A stretch of DNA of 5,946 bases from Candidatus Hydrogenedentota bacterium (GTDB lineage Bacteria > Hydrogenedentota > Hydrogenedentia > Hydrogenedentales > SLHB01), in contig JAJDAB010000105.1 in assembly GCA_029262095.1 (NCBI GenBank), positions 1-5,946 on the forward strand. The letters are read 5' to 3'. Of the stretch, positions 5,020 to 5,946 are shown piece by piece; the stretch's first letter is position 1, and every line of letters begins with the position of its first letter. The notes under the pieces are model-generated. The model was not told where the DNA came from. It saw only the letters and a list, made by a program, of their open reading frames with translations, and ran no database searches. A program made the translations under genes and the position numbers.

Positions 5020-5077
5020 TTCCGGAAGAATCCGAAATCGGTCCAATCACGGGACGGGTCTGTCCAGAATCCGGAAC
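5019..5077. repeat. Dispersed intergenic repeat, copy C, with inverted ends
   Basis: Positions 5062-5077 are the reverse complement of the 16-mer at 954-969 and 1672-1687. The same segment has inverted ends, GTTCCGGA (5019-5026) and TCCGGAAC (5070-5077), enclosing GGGACGGGT (5051-5059), which also occurs near copy B at 1704-1712. The 8-bp inverted ends with a 43-base interior could mark an element boundary or act as a weak transcription stop for the mini-gene. Confidence 0.55.
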
Positions 5078-5172
5078 CGGGATCGTTTTGAGGTTCGTCG
5101 CATAAATTGCCGATCTCAGATTGGCCTTTGCAATTAGGGCTAATCGCGGTGAAAGCGCTCGTCACGTCGTAA

Positions 5173-5188
5173 TGGCACAGCGATTGCT
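5173..5188 (+). promoter_or_regulatory. Sigma-54 (-24/-12) promoter of the 5254 gene
   Basis: TGGCAC-AGCGA-TTGCT matches the RpoN consensus at every fixed position with the invariant GG-N10-GC. Transcription would start near 5199, giving a leader of about 55 bases that contains a small hairpin GAAGC-GAG-GCTTC (5210-5222). The CTTCTCAA just downstream also follows the sigma-54 site of the 358-810 gene (826-833). Confidence 0.82.
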
Positions 5189-5253
5189 CTTCTCAAGTTA
5201 TGTTGCGAGGAAGCGAGGCTTCAACGGCCACAGCCAAAGCGGAGAGCACGACG

Positions 5254-5946
5254 ATGACCCATACATCCACTGACGCCAACGAAATGGCGCAGATTCAGAA
5301 GCGGTCCAACACGGTCTTAGCGATTTTAGCGGCGATTGCCTTTGCATTCGCAATGGCGCCCGCGCATTCGCAGGCAATTATCACTGCTGGCTTTGAGGCG
5401 CGCCCTCATCTCGCCGATGGTGGCGATACGACGGCCTTGGTCTTGCCGGTTGGAAAGAGTGCCCAGCAGTTGGTAGGCCTGGGTGTGGACATCAGCGACA
5501 CGGGCTATTTCTGGTGGTCGGATGGCACAGTCACACAGGGCTCGGGTAAATTCGCCAACGACCTCGGTCGCGCGCAGCGATTCGATATTCCCTTTGGCAA
5601 ACGTATCAGCGAAATCGCCGGTATGGCCATCGACGAGAGCGGCGACGTATACACGTACTTCAGCGACTTCACCGTTAGCATTGGCGACCCATTCGACTTG
5701 GATTCAATCGACCGACCGCGGCCGTATCTGTTGCCGGTGGGCTACTTCCCTCGGGACATCATTGGCGTTGGTATTCTGGACGACGACGTGGCGCTATTCT
5801 TCCGCGACGGAACCCATCATTACACCGACATCAGCGACTACCGCAACTTCACAGTCACGGCGCCGGATTACGAACGCAGCACCTTCACGATGCCGACCGG
5901 ATTCAACACAACGAATAATGCGGGTATGGCCTTCGCGGACTCGAGC
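5254..5946 (+). CDS. Secreted protein of tandem ~48-residue repeats, probably a beta-propeller (partial)
   Basis: The frame is open from ATG 5254 to the window edge (231 residues, no stop). GGAGAG (5241-5246) lies 7 bases upstream of the start. A later in-frame ATG at 5284 would give a more standard signal peptide but has no ribosome binding site. The hydrophobic core (20-36) ends APAHSQA, the likely cut site. From residue 61 on, a unit repeats with P-x-G at 65, 113, 161 and 214: a hydrophobic-P-x-G opening, a variable turn, (I/L)xG(M/V/L)x(I/V)D, an aromatic strand and then DGT-x-x-x-G or an equivalent (YFWWSDGTVTQG, YTYFSDFTVSIG, LFFRDGTHHY). Aromatic strand plus DGT units of about 50 residues are, from memory, seen in bacterial extracellular proteins resembling beta-propellers. 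At least four repeats are present, the last one cut by the edge. No enzyme motif is seen. A binding or surface role is likely. Confidence 0.87.
   Translation, partial: MTHTSTDANEMAQIQKRSNTVLAILAAIAFAFAMAPAHSQAIITAGFEARPHLADGGDTTALVLPVGKSAQQLVGLGVDISDTGYFWWSDGTVTQGSGKFANDLGRAQRFDIPFGKRISEIAGMAIDESGDVYTYFSDFTVSIGDPFDLDSIDRPRPYLLPVGYFPRDIIGVGILDDDVALFFRDGTHHYTDISDYRNFTVTAPDYERSTFTMPTGFNTTNNAGMAFADSS

Overview
The window comes from a Gram-negative-type bacterium of moderate GC content. Five genes encode Sec-type signal peptides, and one of those proteins ends in a short C-terminal sorting-like tail (LPT..VWG, hydrophobic helix, basic cluster). Such tails are typical of IPTL/PEP-CTERM-like systems in Proteobacteria and Planctomycetota. 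I cannot place the organism more precisely from sequence alone. No mobile-element gene, CRISPR array, tRNA or rRNA was recognised.

Layout: 1-102 is the 3' end of a plus-strand gene, possibly an alkyl-sulfatase-type metallo-hydrolase. It is followed by an 86-bp paired-palindrome repeat (115-200). Two minus-strand genes (358-810 and 1098-1529) are tandem paralogues for small secreted proteins. Each has a variable His/Asn-rich N-terminal part and a strongly conserved Trp/Tyr/Gly-rich C-terminal part ending in C-x2-C-R-(M)-H-H. Each also carries a related terminator and a -24/-12 (sigma-54) promoter. The divergent 1530-1924 intergenic region holds copies of a dispersed repeat. On the plus strand follow a secreted 207-aa protein (1925-2548) with a strong terminator, a multi-spanning GT-C-like membrane protein (2659-4011), a secreted protein with the C-terminal anchor-like tail (4100-4810), a 33-codon hydrophobic mini-gene with a good ribosome binding site (4918-5019), and a secreted protein built of roughly 48-residue repeats that runs off the window (5254-5946).

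The most notable pattern is regulatory. Three secreted-protein genes have excellent sigma-54 promoter matches (TGGCRC-N5-TTGCT): 840-855 and 1558-1573 on the minus strand, 5173-5188 on the plus strand. A fourth (1925) has a weaker match with the invariant GG-N10-GC spacing. The window therefore looks like part of an RpoN-controlled secretome or cell-surface locus. The known precedent is control of PEP-CTERM proteins by PrsK/PrsR and RpoN, but no activator, sortase or polysaccharide operon is present here, so that link is inference.
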